DNA of 64,000 bases from the NCBI RefSeq assembly GCF_023149135.1, contig NZ_JAIWJX010000002.1, positions 124,001-188,000 on the forward strand. The letters run 5' to 3'. The position numbers and the translations under genes were made by a program. The first letter of the stretch is position 1; the number at the start of each line of letters is the position of its first letter. The notes beneath the pieces were generated by a model. The model was not told the DNA's origin and did no database searches. It was given only the letters and a program-made list of their open reading frames with translations. Below are positions 49,237-57,547 of the stretch, in pieces. This stretch comes from Fictibacillus marinisediminis (GTDB lineage Bacteria > Bacillota > Bacilli > Bacillales > Fictibacillaceae).

Positions 49237-50641
49237 GAGCAATTGGTTTGTAAAAATTATCGCTTTTCTTTTGGCATTAATGCTTTATACCGTCCTATCC
49301 ATGGAAAACCAGCAGCAATCTGACCGGCAATCCCTGTTCACCTCCGTATCCAAGACGAGTGAAACGGTAAGCGGGGTTACCATAACGCCTTTATTTGATG
49401 AAAATAAATACGTACTAACAGACTTGCCCAGATCGGTGGACGTCAAGCTGACGGGTTCTTCCAATCTGCTGACGAAAGCATTAAAAGTGGACCGTCGAAT
49501 GGAAGTCTATATCGATCTTACAAAGATGGGTCCAGGTACAAAAAAAGTTCCTGTAAAAATCAGGAATGTTCCGGAAGGGTTAAAAGCCGTTCCATCACCT
49601 CAGGCAGTGGAAGTAACGCTTCACCGAAAACAAACGAAGCAGATCCCGATTTCTGTGGATATCAAGAACAAGAATAAATTGCCGGAGGGTTATGAAGCCG
49701 GAAAACTTAGCTACTCGCCGAAGAGTGTGTATGTAACAGGTCCAGAGGATTACATCAGTGATATTGCAAGTATCCGGGCATCTGTGGATGTTTCGAATGC
49801 CAAGGATAAGGTAGAATCAAGGGTGCCGCTGCGGGCTTACGACAGTCAAGGCAATCTGCTCGATGTACTGATTGATCCGAAGTCTGTCAATGTTACGGTC
49901 CCTATCACAAAACCAAGTAAAACGGTACCGCTGAGCCTGAATGAAAAAGGCAACCTTCCTGACGGGCTTACCCTTGCAGGTATAACGATGGATCCGAAAG
50001 AAGTGACGTTAACAGGTCCTTCATCCGCCCTTGATAAAATCAGTGAAGTAAGCGGCGTAGACATAGATTTAGACAAGATTAAAGAAGATTCAACGATAGA
50101 CGTTGATGTGCCTCTTCCAAAAGGCACAGAAGCTGTAAATCCCAAACAAGTCCAAGTAAAAGTGGATGTAGAGAATGACGTTAAAACAAAGACCTTTAAG
50201 GATATCCCTATTGAAATGAGGGGAGAGACTCCTGAACAGCAGGCGTCCTTCTTATCTCCTGCGAGCGGAAAGATGGATGTGACCATTACAGGCAGCAAAA
50301 AAACTGTTGATGCATTGGTGGCTTCAGATATTACGGCATATGTTGATGTCAGCAAGCTGAAACCAGGTGAGCATACGATTTCAATAAAAGCCTCAAACTC
50401 CAAGAACCTTCAAATGAAAAAGGAGTTTACGACGGCGAGAATTAAAATCGAAACCCCAGAAACCCAGACCGGCTCTGATAACCAGTCTGACCAAACCACA
50501 TCGCAGAGCGGGGATAAGAACAGCAATAACGAGAATAACGGCACTGCCGGCAGCAAGCCGGACAATAACCCAACCTTTTCTCAATCAAAGGCAGAGGGAA
50601 AATCGGATCGTACCGAATCAATTACTGAAGGAGAGAATTAA
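49220..50641 (+). CDS. cdaR: CdaA regulator CdaR (YbbR-domain protein)
   Basis: 473-aa protein with one N-terminal membrane span (WFVKIIAFLLALMLYTVL) and four YbbR repeats outside the membrane, visible as recurring phrases such as KLTGSSNLLTKAL, VYVTGPEDYISDI, VTLTGPSSALDKI and VTITGSKKTVDAL. It ends in a low-complexity Asn/Ser/Gln-rich tail of about 55 residues. Family knowledge: CdaR binds CdaA and modulates c-di-AMP output. I start at ATG 49220 behind GGAGGGGGA, inside the end of cdaA. Confidence 0.94.
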   Translation: MDKLLKSNWFVKIIAFLLALMLYTVLSMENQQQSDRQSLFTSVSKTSETVSGVTITPLFDENKYVLTDLPRSVDVKLTGSSNLLTKALKVDRRMEVYIDLTKMGPGTKKVPVKIRNVPEGLKAVPSPQAVEVTLHRKQTKQIPISVDIKNKNKLPEGYEAGKLSYSPKSVYVTGPEDYISDIASIRASVDVSNAKDKVESRVPLRAYDSQGNLLDVLIDPKSVNVTVPITKPSKTVPLSLNEKGNLPDGLTLAGITMDPKEVTLTGPSSALDKISEVSGVDIDLDKIKEDSTIDVDVPLPKGTEAVNPKQVQVKVDVENDVKTKTFKDIPIEMRGETPEQQASFLSPASGKMDVTITGSKKTVDALVASDITAYVDVSKLKPGEHTISIKASNSKNLQMKKEFTTARIKIETPETQTGSDNQSDQTTSQSGDKNSNNENNGTAGSKPDNNPTFSQSKAEGKSDRTESITEGEN

Positions 50642-50644
50642 ATC

Positions 50645-51985
50645 ATGGGAAAATACTTTGGAACAGACGGGGTAAGAGGAGTTGCCAATACAGAGCTTAC
50701 ACCAGAATTAGCATTTAAACTTGGCCGATTTGGGGGATATGTATTAACAAAGGAAACCCAAAAACCAAAAGTACTGATCGGCAGAGATACACGAATTTCT
50801 GGTCATATGCTTGAAGGAGCACTGGTGGCGGGCCTTTTATCTACGGGAGCTGAAGTATTGCGTTTAGGTGTCATCTCAACACCTGGCGTTGCTTTCTTGA
50901 CAAAGGCACTGGGCGCACAGGCAGGTGTCATGATCTCTGCTTCCCATAACCCAGTCGCTGACAACGGAATTAAGTTTTTCGGAGCGGATGGCTTTAAGCT
51001 ATTGGATGAGCAGGAAGCAGAGATTGAAGCTCTCCTCGATCAGGAGAAAGACGAGCTTCCGCGCCCTTCAGGCGGGGATATCGGCTCAGTAGGCGACTAT
51101 TTCGAAGGCGGACAAAAGTACCTTCAATATTTAAAACAAACCGTCCCTGGCGATTTTTCCGGTATGCATATCGCACTCGACTGCGCTCACGGTGCCACAT
51201 CTTCTTTGGCTCCGCATCTGTTTGCTGATCTGGAAGCCGATATCTCAACGATGGGAACAAGCCCAAATGGTCTAAATATTAACGATGGTGTAGGTTCCAC
51301 ACACCCTGAAAAATTGGCTGAACTGGTCAAGGAAAAAGGAGCAGACATGGGTCTGGCCTTTGATGGGGACGGAGACCGTCTGATTGCGATTGATGAAAAG
51401 GGGAACATCGTGGATGGCGACCAAATCATGTTTATTTGCGCCGTCTATTTAAAAGAGCAGGGAAGACTGAAGAACGATACCATCGTCTCCACTGTGATGA
51501 GCAACCTTGGATTCTATAAAGGACTTGAAGACAGAGAAGTAAAATCGGTTCAGACTGCTGTCGGCGACCGATATGTGATGGAAGAAATGAGAAAGAGCGG
51601 ATATAACCTGGGCGGAGAGCAATCCGGACATATCATTTTCCTGGACCATACAACGACGGGTGATGGCATGTTATCGGCTATTCAATTAGCAAGCATCGTC
51701 CAGCAGACGAAAAAGCCATTATCTGAGCTTGCGGATGAAATGAAAAAGTTCCCTCAGCTTTTAATCAACGTAAGAGTTGTCGATAAAACAAAGCTTGAAG
51801 GCAATGCAACGATCCAATCTGCGATCGAGAAGGTCGAAGCAGAAATGAACGGAAACGGGCGTGTACTTGTCCGTCCATCGGGAACTGAGCCGTTGGTGCG
51901 TGTCATGGTGGAAGCACCTACGAAGGAACAATGCCAAATCTATGCTGATCAGATAGCTGATGTGGTCAAGACGGAACTTGTTTAG
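50645..51985 (+). CDS. glmM: Phosphoglucosamine mutase
   Basis: Converts glucosamine-6-phosphate to glucosamine-1-phosphate for UDP-GlcNAc synthesis (446 aa). The phosphoserine is S100 in [13 protein letters not shown]. The metal loop DGDGDR and the phosphate-binding [15 protein letters not shown] close to the C-terminus are intact. It follows cdaR by 3 bases; known work in bacilli shows GlmM binds and inhibits CdaA. Confidence 0.97.
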   Translation: MGKYFGTDGVRGVANTELTPELAFKLGRFGGYVLTKETQKPKVLIGRDTRISGHMLEGALVAGLLSTGAEVLRLGVISTPGVAFLTKALGAQAGVMISASHNPVADNGIKFFGADGFKLLDEQEAEIEALLDQEKDELPRPSGGDIGSVGDYFEGGQKYLQYLKQTVPGDFSGMHIALDCAHGATSSLAPHLFADLEADISTMGTSPNGLNINDGVGSTHPEKLAELVKEKGADMGLAFDGDGDRLIAIDEKGNIVDGDQIMFICAVYLKEQGRLKNDTIVSTVMSNLGFYKGLEDREVKSVQTAVGDRYVMEEMRKSGYNLGGEQSGHIIFLDHTTTGDGMLSAIQLASIVQQTKKPLSELADEMKKFPQLLINVRVVDKTKLEGNATIQSAIEKVEAEMNGNGRVLVRPSGTEPLVRVMVEAPTKEQCQIYADQIADVVKTELV

Positions 51986-52023
51986 TCAAATGCACCCTCA
52001 TTCATCAAGATAGGCACGAAACC

Positions 52024-52066
52024 TATGCATAAGCGTATCACCAGCGGGTTCGCTTATGCATATTTT
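52024..52066 (+). terminator. Terminator after glmM
   Basis: A perfect 12-bp stem TATGCATAAGCG/CGCTTATGCATA with a 15-base loop, then TTTTATTAAAT. The T-run is imperfect but the stem is strong. Confidence 0.7.
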
Positions 52067-52098
52067 ATTAAATATTTATTAAGCTGCTTAGCAATCAA

Positions 52099-52127
52099 TT
52101 GACGCTTAAATCGAAACAAGATATCAT
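52099..52127 (+). promoter_or_regulatory. Sigma-A promoter for glmS
   Basis: TTGACG (52099-52104), a 17-base spacer and TATCAT (52122-52127). Transcription would start near 52134, about 53 bases before the ribozyme cleavage site. Confidence 0.7.
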
Positions 52128-52186
52128 TAAGTTTGAATTTACTTCGAAACGGGAAGGTGGATAGAGCGGCCAATTTAATAACCAAA

Positions 52187-52350
52187 GCGCCTGAACTATT
52201 TTCGGACGGAAGAAAATAGTTGACGAGGAAGAGGTTCATCGATTTTTCGGCGGATGCCTCTCGGAACCAGTCACTTTCGTAAGCTTTTAAATAAAACAGG
52301 CAAGGCGACTTCCTGTACAAAATTAAAAGCAGTGGCTAACAAAATAAATC
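52187..52350 (+). ncRNA. glmS ribozyme (glucosamine-6-phosphate-activated)
   Basis: The conserved core is readable: GCGCC at 52187-52191, a P2 arm AACTATTTT/AAAATAGTT closed by a short variable loop, GTTGACGAGG, then GATTTTTCGGCGGATGCCTC, CGTAAGCTTTTA and the P4 region GGCAAGGCGACTTCC. The expected cleavage is between A52186 and G52187. Known mechanism: glucosamine-6-phosphate acts as cofactor for self-cleavage, destabilising glmS mRNA. The 3' limit is approximate. Confidence 0.93.
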
Positions 52351-52360
52351 AAACATAGGT

Positions 52361-52387
52361 GGGGCTGTGAGCCCCGCTCACAGTCCC
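52361..52387 (+). other. GC-rich hairpin between ribozyme and glmS
   Basis: CTGTGAG and CTCACAG, extended by GGGG/CCCC, form a strong stem in the last 100 bases before glmS. No T-run follows directly (CCCCCTG), so it is probably structural. Confidence 0.5.
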
Positions 52388-52451
52388 CCTGTTACAGAGG
52401 CAGGTGCCAGCCGATTTTGGGCTATACCTGACCCAAGGGAGGATATATTAA

Positions 52452-54254
52452 ATGTGCGGAATTGTAGGTTATGTAGGAAATAAGGATGCTAAAGAAATCT
52501 TGCTTCGCGGACTGGAAAAATTAGAGTACCGCGGTTATGACTCAGCAGGTATTGCTGTAATTGACAACGACGGCGTTCAAGTCTTCAAAGAAAAAGGAAG
52601 AATCGCTGTATTGCGTGATATCGTTGACTCAGGCGTTGAAACATCAATGGGGATCGGACATACCCGCTGGGCAACACACGGAGCGCCAAGCAAGGTGAAC
52701 TCTCACCCACACCAAAGTACTGCAGAGCGATTTACGCTTGTGCATAACGGTGTGATTGAGAACTATGAGAATATTAAAAGAGAATACTTACCGAATGTTG
52801 AATTCGTAAGTGACACAGACACAGAAGTTGTTGTACAGCTTATTGAAAAGTTTGTCAGCGAAGGAGAGAACGTGGAAGAAGCATTCCGCCACGCGCTTTC
52901 CGTTATTAAAGGCTCTTACGCGATTGCGTTAGTCGATAACCAAGATTCAGACACCATCTATGTTGGTAAAAATAAAAGCCCGCTATTGGTCGGCGTAGGA
53001 GAAGGATTTAACGTTGTAGCTAGTGATGCTATGGCCATGATTTCTCAAACAGATCAATACGTTGAACTGATGGATGAGGAGATCGTTATCGTAACACGTG
53101 ACTCCTATACCATCAAAACACTGGACGGCAAAGAAGTAGCACGTGCTCCATACACAGCTGAATTGGATGCAAGTGATATCGAAAAGGGAACGTACCCTCA
53201 CTATATGCTGAAGGAAATTGATGAGCAGCCATTTGTTATGCGTAACATCATCAAGCAGTATCAAAACGAAGAAGGCAATCTTAAGCTTGATGACGATATT
53301 CGCGGCGCGATGAATGGTGCAGACCGCATTTACATCGTGGCTTGCGGAACAAGCTACAATGCAGGACTTGTAGGTAAACAGCTGATCGAAAACATTGCCA
53401 ATATCCCTGTAGAGGTTCATATTGCCAGTGAATTCGTTTATAACATGCCGCTTCTTTCTCAGAAGCCATTGTTCATCTTTATCTCTCAATCAGGAGAGAC
53501 AGCCGACAGCCGTGCCGTATTGGTAGAAGTGAAAAAGCTTGGCCATAAAGCGTTGACGATCACTAACGTTCCTGGCTCTACCCTTTCAAGGGAAGCTGAC
53601 CATACACTTCACCTATATGCAGGACCTGAAATCGCAGTAGCATCAACAAAAGCTTATACAGCGCAAATTGCTGTCCTTGCTATTCTTGCCGTTGATTCTG
53701 CTCGTGCAAAAGGCATCGAGCTTGATTTCAACCCGCTTCAAGAGCTTGCGATTGTGGCAAACGCAATGGAAACATTGACAGACCAAAAAGAAACCATGGA
53801 TCGTGTAGCACAAGAATACCTATCCGTAACACGCAATGCCTTCTTTATCGGCCGTGCGGTTGATTACTTCGTTTGTTTAGAAGGTTCTCTAAAGCTTAAA
53901 GAAATCTCTTATATCCAAGCAGAAGGCTTTGCAGGAGGAGAGCTTAAGCATGGTACGATTGCTTTGATTGAAGAAGGAACGCCAGTTATCGCTCTAGCTA
54001 CACAAGAACACGTTAACTTGAGCATCCGCGGAAATGTGAAAGAAGTAGCAGCCCGTGGAGCAGAAACTTGCGTGATCAGTACAGAAGCGACGAAGGACGA
54101 AGGCGACCGCATCGTACTTCCTGAAGTACATGAGTACCTTACTCCGCTCGTATCTGTTGTACCGCTTCAATTGCTTGCTTACTATGCAGCACTTCACCGT
54201 GACTGTGATGTGGATAAGCCGCGTAACCTTGCGAAAAGTGTAACAGTAGAATAA
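52452..54254 (+). CDS. glmS: Glutamine--fructose-6-phosphate aminotransferase
   Basis: Makes glucosamine-6-phosphate from fructose-6-phosphate and glutamine (600 aa). MCGIVGYVG places the nucleophilic Cys directly after the removed Met. [12 protein letters not shown] and [11 protein letters not shown] belong to the glutaminase domain. Two SIS domains follow ([26 protein letters not shown]) and the C-terminus ends [15 protein letters not shown] lies 9 bases before the ATG. It is controlled by the upstream ribozyme and supplies GlmM. Confidence 0.98.
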   Translation: MCGIVGYVGNKDAKEILLRGLEKLEYRGYDSAGIAVIDNDGVQVFKEKGRIAVLRDIVDSGVETSMGIGHTRWATHGAPSKVNSHPHQSTAERFTLVHNGVIENYENIKREYLPNVEFVSDTDTEVVVQLIEKFVSEGENVEEAFRHALSVIKGSYAIALVDNQDSDTIYVGKNKSPLLVGVGEGFNVVASDAMAMISQTDQYVELMDEEIVIVTRDSYTIKTLDGKEVARAPYTAELDASDIEKGTYPHYMLKEIDEQPFVMRNIIKQYQNEEGNLKLDDDIRGAMNGADRIYIVACGTSYNAGLVGKQLIENIANIPVEVHIASEFVYNMPLLSQKPLFIFISQSGETADSRAVLVEVKKLGHKALTITNVPGSTLSREADHTLHLYAGPEIAVASTKAYTAQIAVLAILAVDSARAKGIELDFNPLQELAIVANAMETLTDQKETMDRVAQEYLSVTRNAFFIGRAVDYFVCLEGSLKLKEISYIQAEGFAGGELKHGTIALIEEGTPVIALATQEHVNLSIRGNVKEVAARGAETCVISTEATKDEGDRIVLPEVHEYLTPLVSVVPLQLLAYYAALHRDCDVDKPRNLAKSVTVE

Positions 54255-54330
54255 GTATTAAGTAAAAGCCAGTGGAAAATGTCCGCAAGGAAAAAAGTCG
54301 ATATCAGTATATTTGTAAAGTACGATTAAT

Positions 54331-54363
54331 AAAAGCCTCCTAAAAGGAGGCTTTTATTTTTTT
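54331..54363 (+). terminator. Terminator after glmS
   Basis: AAAAGCCTCCT, AAA loop, AGGAGGCTTTT, followed by ATTTTTTT. Confidence 0.93.
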
Positions 54364-54433
54364 GGATGTTTTAGTAAAGATTGTGGTTTTTAATGTTCTT
54401 CAGGGAAAAGATTTATTATAGGGAGGCGAAGTG

Positions 54434-54505
54434 ATGGGAGTTAAAAGAGACATACAACCCAAAAATGACCGCTTTTCTTGCGATAATGCGAAGCGATTAA
54501 AGTAG
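54434..54505 (+). CDS. Possible 23-aa small ORF
   Basis: ATG 54434 to TAG 54505 encodes MGVKRDIQPKNDRFSCDNAK and three more residues, with a strong GGGAGGCGAAGTG ribosome site. No homologue is known to me. It could be a true small peptide, a gene remnant or chance. The rest of the 54364-54540 gap shows nothing else. Confidence 0.25.
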   Translation: MGVKRDIQPKNDRFSCDNAKRLK

Positions 54506-54540
54506 CTTATGGTCTAAATGGACATTTCAATAAAAATGTA

Positions 54541-55134
54541 CTAATCATTTAATCCCTTTCCATTGAGAATTTGCTGCATACATTTTTCAACCCTTGACTG
54601 TCGAGTTTTGGATTGTTTGGGTTGAGAAAAATAAAGAATGTATGCTCTTTGCCGTCCTGGCGTCAATGCTTCAAAAGCAGTTTTCAAGGCAGGGATTTCA
54701 TCGAATTTATTTTGAAGTTCTTCAGGAATTATGAATTCTGTACTCTTTTTAAAATTCACTTCCAACCCGGCTTTTTCAACTTCAATGGCTTCATAAATAT
54801 AGGCTTTCAGGATGGTTTCCATTTCAACGATTTCTTGAACATTGGTGAACCGAATCTGTCGCGCCGCCTGTACATTCTCCGTTTGCTGGATTAGAATCCC
54901 ATGGGCATCCTGTAACAAGGCACCTTTGTGAAACAGAAGCGCACAATATTCTTTAAATCCATGTATTAAAACTATGTTTTTTTTCTCAAACGTGTAACAA
55001 GGATGCATCCACTTCAATTCTTCGGTCAGCTCACAGTCAAGAACGATATTTCTCAACTTCTCATATTCTTCCTGCCACTTTTTAGCTTTACTTAAAAATT
55101 CATCAACCTTAGGATTCATTAGACTCTTTGTCAT
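54541..55134 (-). CDS. YdeI-like DUF1801/OmdA-family protein
   Basis: 197-aa protein with an N-terminal DUF1801-like domain (VDEFLSKAKKWQEEYEKLR, CYTFEKKNIVLIHGFKEYCALLFHKGAL) and a C-terminal YdeI/OmpD-associated region (LTPGRQRAYILYFSQPKQSKTRQSR). Function is not established; family names refer to bacteriocin or polymyxin protection in other species. I start at ATG 55134 behind GAGGTG; a second in-frame ATG at 55149 overlaps an upstream short frame as ATGA, so coupled translation from there is possible. The 5' end is partly duplicated upstream. Confidence 0.8.
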   Translation of the reverse strand: MTKSLMNPKVDEFLSKAKKWQEEYEKLRNIVLDCELTEELKWMHPCYTFEKKNIVLIHGFKEYCALLFHKGALLQDAHGILIQQTENVQAARQIRFTNVQEIVEMETILKAYIYEAIEVEKAGLEVNFKKSTEFIIPEELQNKFDEIPALKTAFEALTPGRQRAYILYFSQPKQSKTRQSRVEKCMQQILNGKGLND

Positions 55135-55145
55135 CAAGGAACACC

Positions 55146-55250
55146 TCATTTAAATTCTTCCTGCCACTTTTTGGCTTTACGTAAATATACATCAACCTCA
55201 GATTTGATTTGATTGTTCCCTCGCAGTATAGCCATAATCTTCGCAATCAT
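55146..55250 (-). CDS. 34-aa ORF, duplicated N-terminal fragment of the YdeI-like gene
   Basis: Reverse-strand frame from ATG 55250 to TGA 55146, MIAKIMAILRGNNQIKSEVD then VYLRKAKKWQEEFK. Its end repeats the VDEFLSKAKKWQEEY segment of the downstream gene. At the DNA level about 52 bases (55154-55205) match 55065-55116 with about 7 differences. GTGAGGA lies before the ATG. It is either a decayed tandem copy or a short leader frame coupled to the next gene. A possible reverse-strand -10 (TATAAT) lies at 55270-55275. Confidence 0.4.
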   Translation of the reverse strand: MIAKIMAILRGNNQIKSEVDVYLRKAKKWQEEFK

Positions 55251-55380
55251 AAAATCCTCACAGATTCCCATTATATAAATTATCTTTGCTTAAATTTTAC
55301 TATACATTTTTTCAATATACCACTGGTCGCGTGTGAACTGCATTACGCTAAAACTGGCTGATTCAAAATACGTATTAAAG

Positions 55381-55417
55381 AGCTGCCAAACCAATTTTAT
55401 GAATGGCAGCTTTTTTT
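55381..55417 (+). terminator. Orphan terminator upstream of mtlA
   Basis: AGCTGCCA (55381-55388), 15-base loop, TGGCAGCT (55404-55411), then T-run. No forward-strand gene precedes it. It may end a small RNA or block read-through into mtlA. Confidence 0.65.
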
Positions 55418-55467
55418 ATGTTTAAACATGACAACAAGTAGGGTGACAAAATGCCCTTTTCTTTGAA

Positions 55468-55497
55468 TTGAAGAATGGTGTGTAAACGCTTTATTAT
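55468..55497 (+). promoter_or_regulatory. Candidate promoter of the mtl operon
   Basis: TTGAAG (55468-55473), an 18-base spacer and TATTAT (55492-55497), about 60 bases before mtlA. The cre site overlaps its spacer and -10. Confidence 0.5.
55481..55494. promoter_or_regulatory. cre (CcpA) site in the mtlA promoter
   Basis: TGTAAACGCTTTAT fits the cre pattern TGWAARCGYTWWCW with one deviation near the end. Overlap with the promoter predicts glucose repression of mannitol use. Confidence 0.65.
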
Positions 55498-55558
55498 TAG
55501 AGCATAAGACCTATAGATTGTACGAATAGTACCAAATAGGAAAGGGGTTTCGATTAAT

Positions 55559-57376
55559 ATGGCAAGTTCTGAACAGACAAAGACAGGCGCTAAAGTAAAA
55601 ATACAGAGGTTTGGCAGCCATTTGAGCGGTATGATCATGCCAAACATTGGGGCGTTCATCGCCTGGGGAATCATCACGGCATTATTCATTCCTACAGGAT
55701 GGCTTCCAAATGAAGATATGGCAAAACTGGTTAGCCCGATGATCACTTACCTGCTGCCGCTGCTTATCGGATTTTCAGGCGGACGCATCGTTTATGACCT
55801 GCGGGGCGGTGTCGTTGGTGCCACGGCAACGATGGGGGTTATTGTCGGAGCTGACATTCCAATGCTTCTAGGTGCCATGATCATGGGGCCGCTTGGCGGA
55901 TATGCCATTAAGAAGTTTGACAAGATGATCGAAGGAAAAGTGAAATCCGGCTTCGAGATGCTCGTGAATAACTTTTCCGCCGGGATTATTGCCGGAATCT
56001 TAACAATCATTGCCTACAAAGGAATTGGACCGGTTGTATTAACGTTAAACAAAACGCTTGCTGCAGGAGTACAGGCCATTGTAGACGCACACTTGCTGCC
56101 GCTGGCCAGCATCTTTATCGAGCCGGCAAAGGTGTTATTCTTAAACAATGCCATTAACCACGGGATCTTAAGCCCGCTGGGAATTGAGCAAGCCACCAAG
56201 GCAGGAAAATCCATTCTGTTCTTGTTGGAATCCAATCCGGGACCAGGGCTGGGTGTCCTATTGGCTTACATCCTTTTTGGAAAAGGAATGTCGAAACAAT
56301 CGGCACCAGGGGCTGCCATTATCCATTTCCTCGGCGGGATTCATGAGATATACTTCCCGTATATTCTGATGAGACCGTTACTTCTTTTAGCGGTAATCGG
56401 AGGCGGTGCATCCGGCGTATTCACTTTCTTGCTGTTTGACGCAGGATTGGTAGCCGCTCCGTCACCAGGAAGTATCTTTGCTCTTATTGCCATGACACCG
56501 AGAGGACACTACCTTGGGGTCATAGCTGGAGTTCTGGTTGCGGCAGCCGTATCTTTCTTGATTTCTTCTGTCATCTTAAAATCTTCCAAACAAACAGATG
56601 ATGATGATTTGACAAAAGCAACAGAAAAAACATCTGTGCTTAAAGGAAAAGAAAGCCGTGCTTCATCACTTGTCCAACCAAAAGAAACGCAAGCGCAACA
56701 ACCGCCTGGTGGTGACAGGCACCACATTGCTGTAGAAAAAAGCCGTGCAGACGTTCAAAAGATTATTTTCGCTTGTGATGCAGGCATGGGTTCAAGTGCA
56801 ATGGGCGCATCAATCTTAAAAAACAAAGCGCGAAAAGCGGGACTGGATGTATCGGTGTCTAATACATCGATTACGAATATTCCAGCTGATGCAGATATCG
56901 TCATTACGCATAAAGATTTAACAGACCGTGCGAAAGCAAAACTGCCGAATGCCGAACACATTTCCGTGGAAAATTTCTTGAACAGTCCTAAATATGAAAA
57001 ACTGCTGAATGAGTTAGTAGAAAGCAAAGGTACAACAGCACCTGCCGAGCCTCAAGGTATGCCAATCGCAGAAAACGACTATGAAGACGTTTCGAAAATT
57101 ATCTTTGCCTGTGATGCGGGTATGGGTTCGAGTGCGATGGGAGCTTCCATACTCAAAAATAAAATTCAAAAAGCGGGGCTGGATGTTTTCGTTTCCAATA
57201 CTTCGATTACCAATCTGCCCACTGATGCAGATGTGGTCATCACACACAAAGATTTAACCGATCGTGCAAAAGCTAAACTACCGGGCGCAAAACATATTTC
57301 TGTAGAGAACTTTTTAAACTCACCGAAATATGAAGAACTGCTTGAGAAGTTAAAAGCAGCCAAAAGCCTGCACTGA
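55559..57376 (+). CDS. mtlA: Mannitol-specific PTS enzyme IICB with two tandem EIIB domains
   Basis: Imports and phosphorylates mannitol. Residues about 15-342 are the membrane IIC domain, including the substrate-site motif GGIHEIYFP (E263). A Gln/Ser/Lys-rich linker follows. Then come two EIIB domains instead of one: about 398-489 with phosphocysteine C406 and about 510-601 with C518, both in KIIFACDAGMGSSAMGASIL. By hand alignment they differ at about 15 of 92 positions. A second linker (GTTAPAEPQGMPIAEND) joins them. Total length is 605 aa, against roughly 475 for the usual Bacillus IICB. EIIA is supplied by mtlF. Start ATG 55559 behind GGAAAGGGG. Confidence 0.95.
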   Translation: MASSEQTKTGAKVKIQRFGSHLSGMIMPNIGAFIAWGIITALFIPTGWLPNEDMAKLVSPMITYLLPLLIGFSGGRIVYDLRGGVVGATATMGVIVGADIPMLLGAMIMGPLGGYAIKKFDKMIEGKVKSGFEMLVNNFSAGIIAGILTIIAYKGIGPVVLTLNKTLAAGVQAIVDAHLLPLASIFIEPAKVLFLNNAINHGILSPLGIEQATKAGKSILFLLESNPGPGLGVLLAYILFGKGMSKQSAPGAAIIHFLGGIHEIYFPYILMRPLLLLAVIGGGASGVFTFLLFDAGLVAAPSPGSIFALIAMTPRGHYLGVIAGVLVAAAVSFLISSVILKSSKQTDDDDLTKATEKTSVLKGKESRASSLVQPKETQAQQPPGGDRHHIAVEKSRADVQKIIFACDAGMGSSAMGASILKNKARKAGLDVSVSNTSITNIPADADIVITHKDLTDRAKAKLPNAEHISVENFLNSPKYEKLLNELVESKGTTAPAEPQGMPIAENDYEDVSKIIFACDAGMGSSAMGASILKNKIQKAGLDVFVSNTSITNLPTDADVVITHKDLTDRAKAKLPGAKHISVENFLNSPKYEELLEKLKAAKSLH

Positions 57377-57379
57377 TCG

Positions 57380-57410
57380 AAAAGTCCGGTTCCCAGGAAT
57401 CGGACTTTTT
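57380..57410 (+). terminator. Terminator after mtlA
   Basis: AAAAGTCCG pairs with CGGACTTTT across a 12-base loop. It may reduce read-through from mtlA into mtlR. Confidence 0.8.
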
Positions 57411-57466
57411 CTATTCTTTTTAAATCATGGCAACAATGATCATGACGAAATCGGCTTTTCATTTCG

Positions 57467-57496
57467 TTGTATTAAGGAACGGCGGGGCTTTATTAT
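57467..57496 (+). promoter_or_regulatory. Candidate promoter for mtlR-mtlF-mtlD
   Basis: TTGTAT (57467-57472), an 18-base spacer and TATTAT (57491-57496). Just upstream, ACGAAAT (57445-57451) and ATTTCGT (57461-57467) form an inverted repeat that could be an operator. Confidence 0.45.
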
Positions 57497-57547
57497 TTAA
57501 TTAAGGGTATACAAATTAAATATTGTCATTAACGTGGAGTGAAAAAC

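Noticed and set aside
49846..50403. 185-codon reverse frame inside cdaR
   Set aside because: Shadow of the YbbR repeats; composition unlike a protein.
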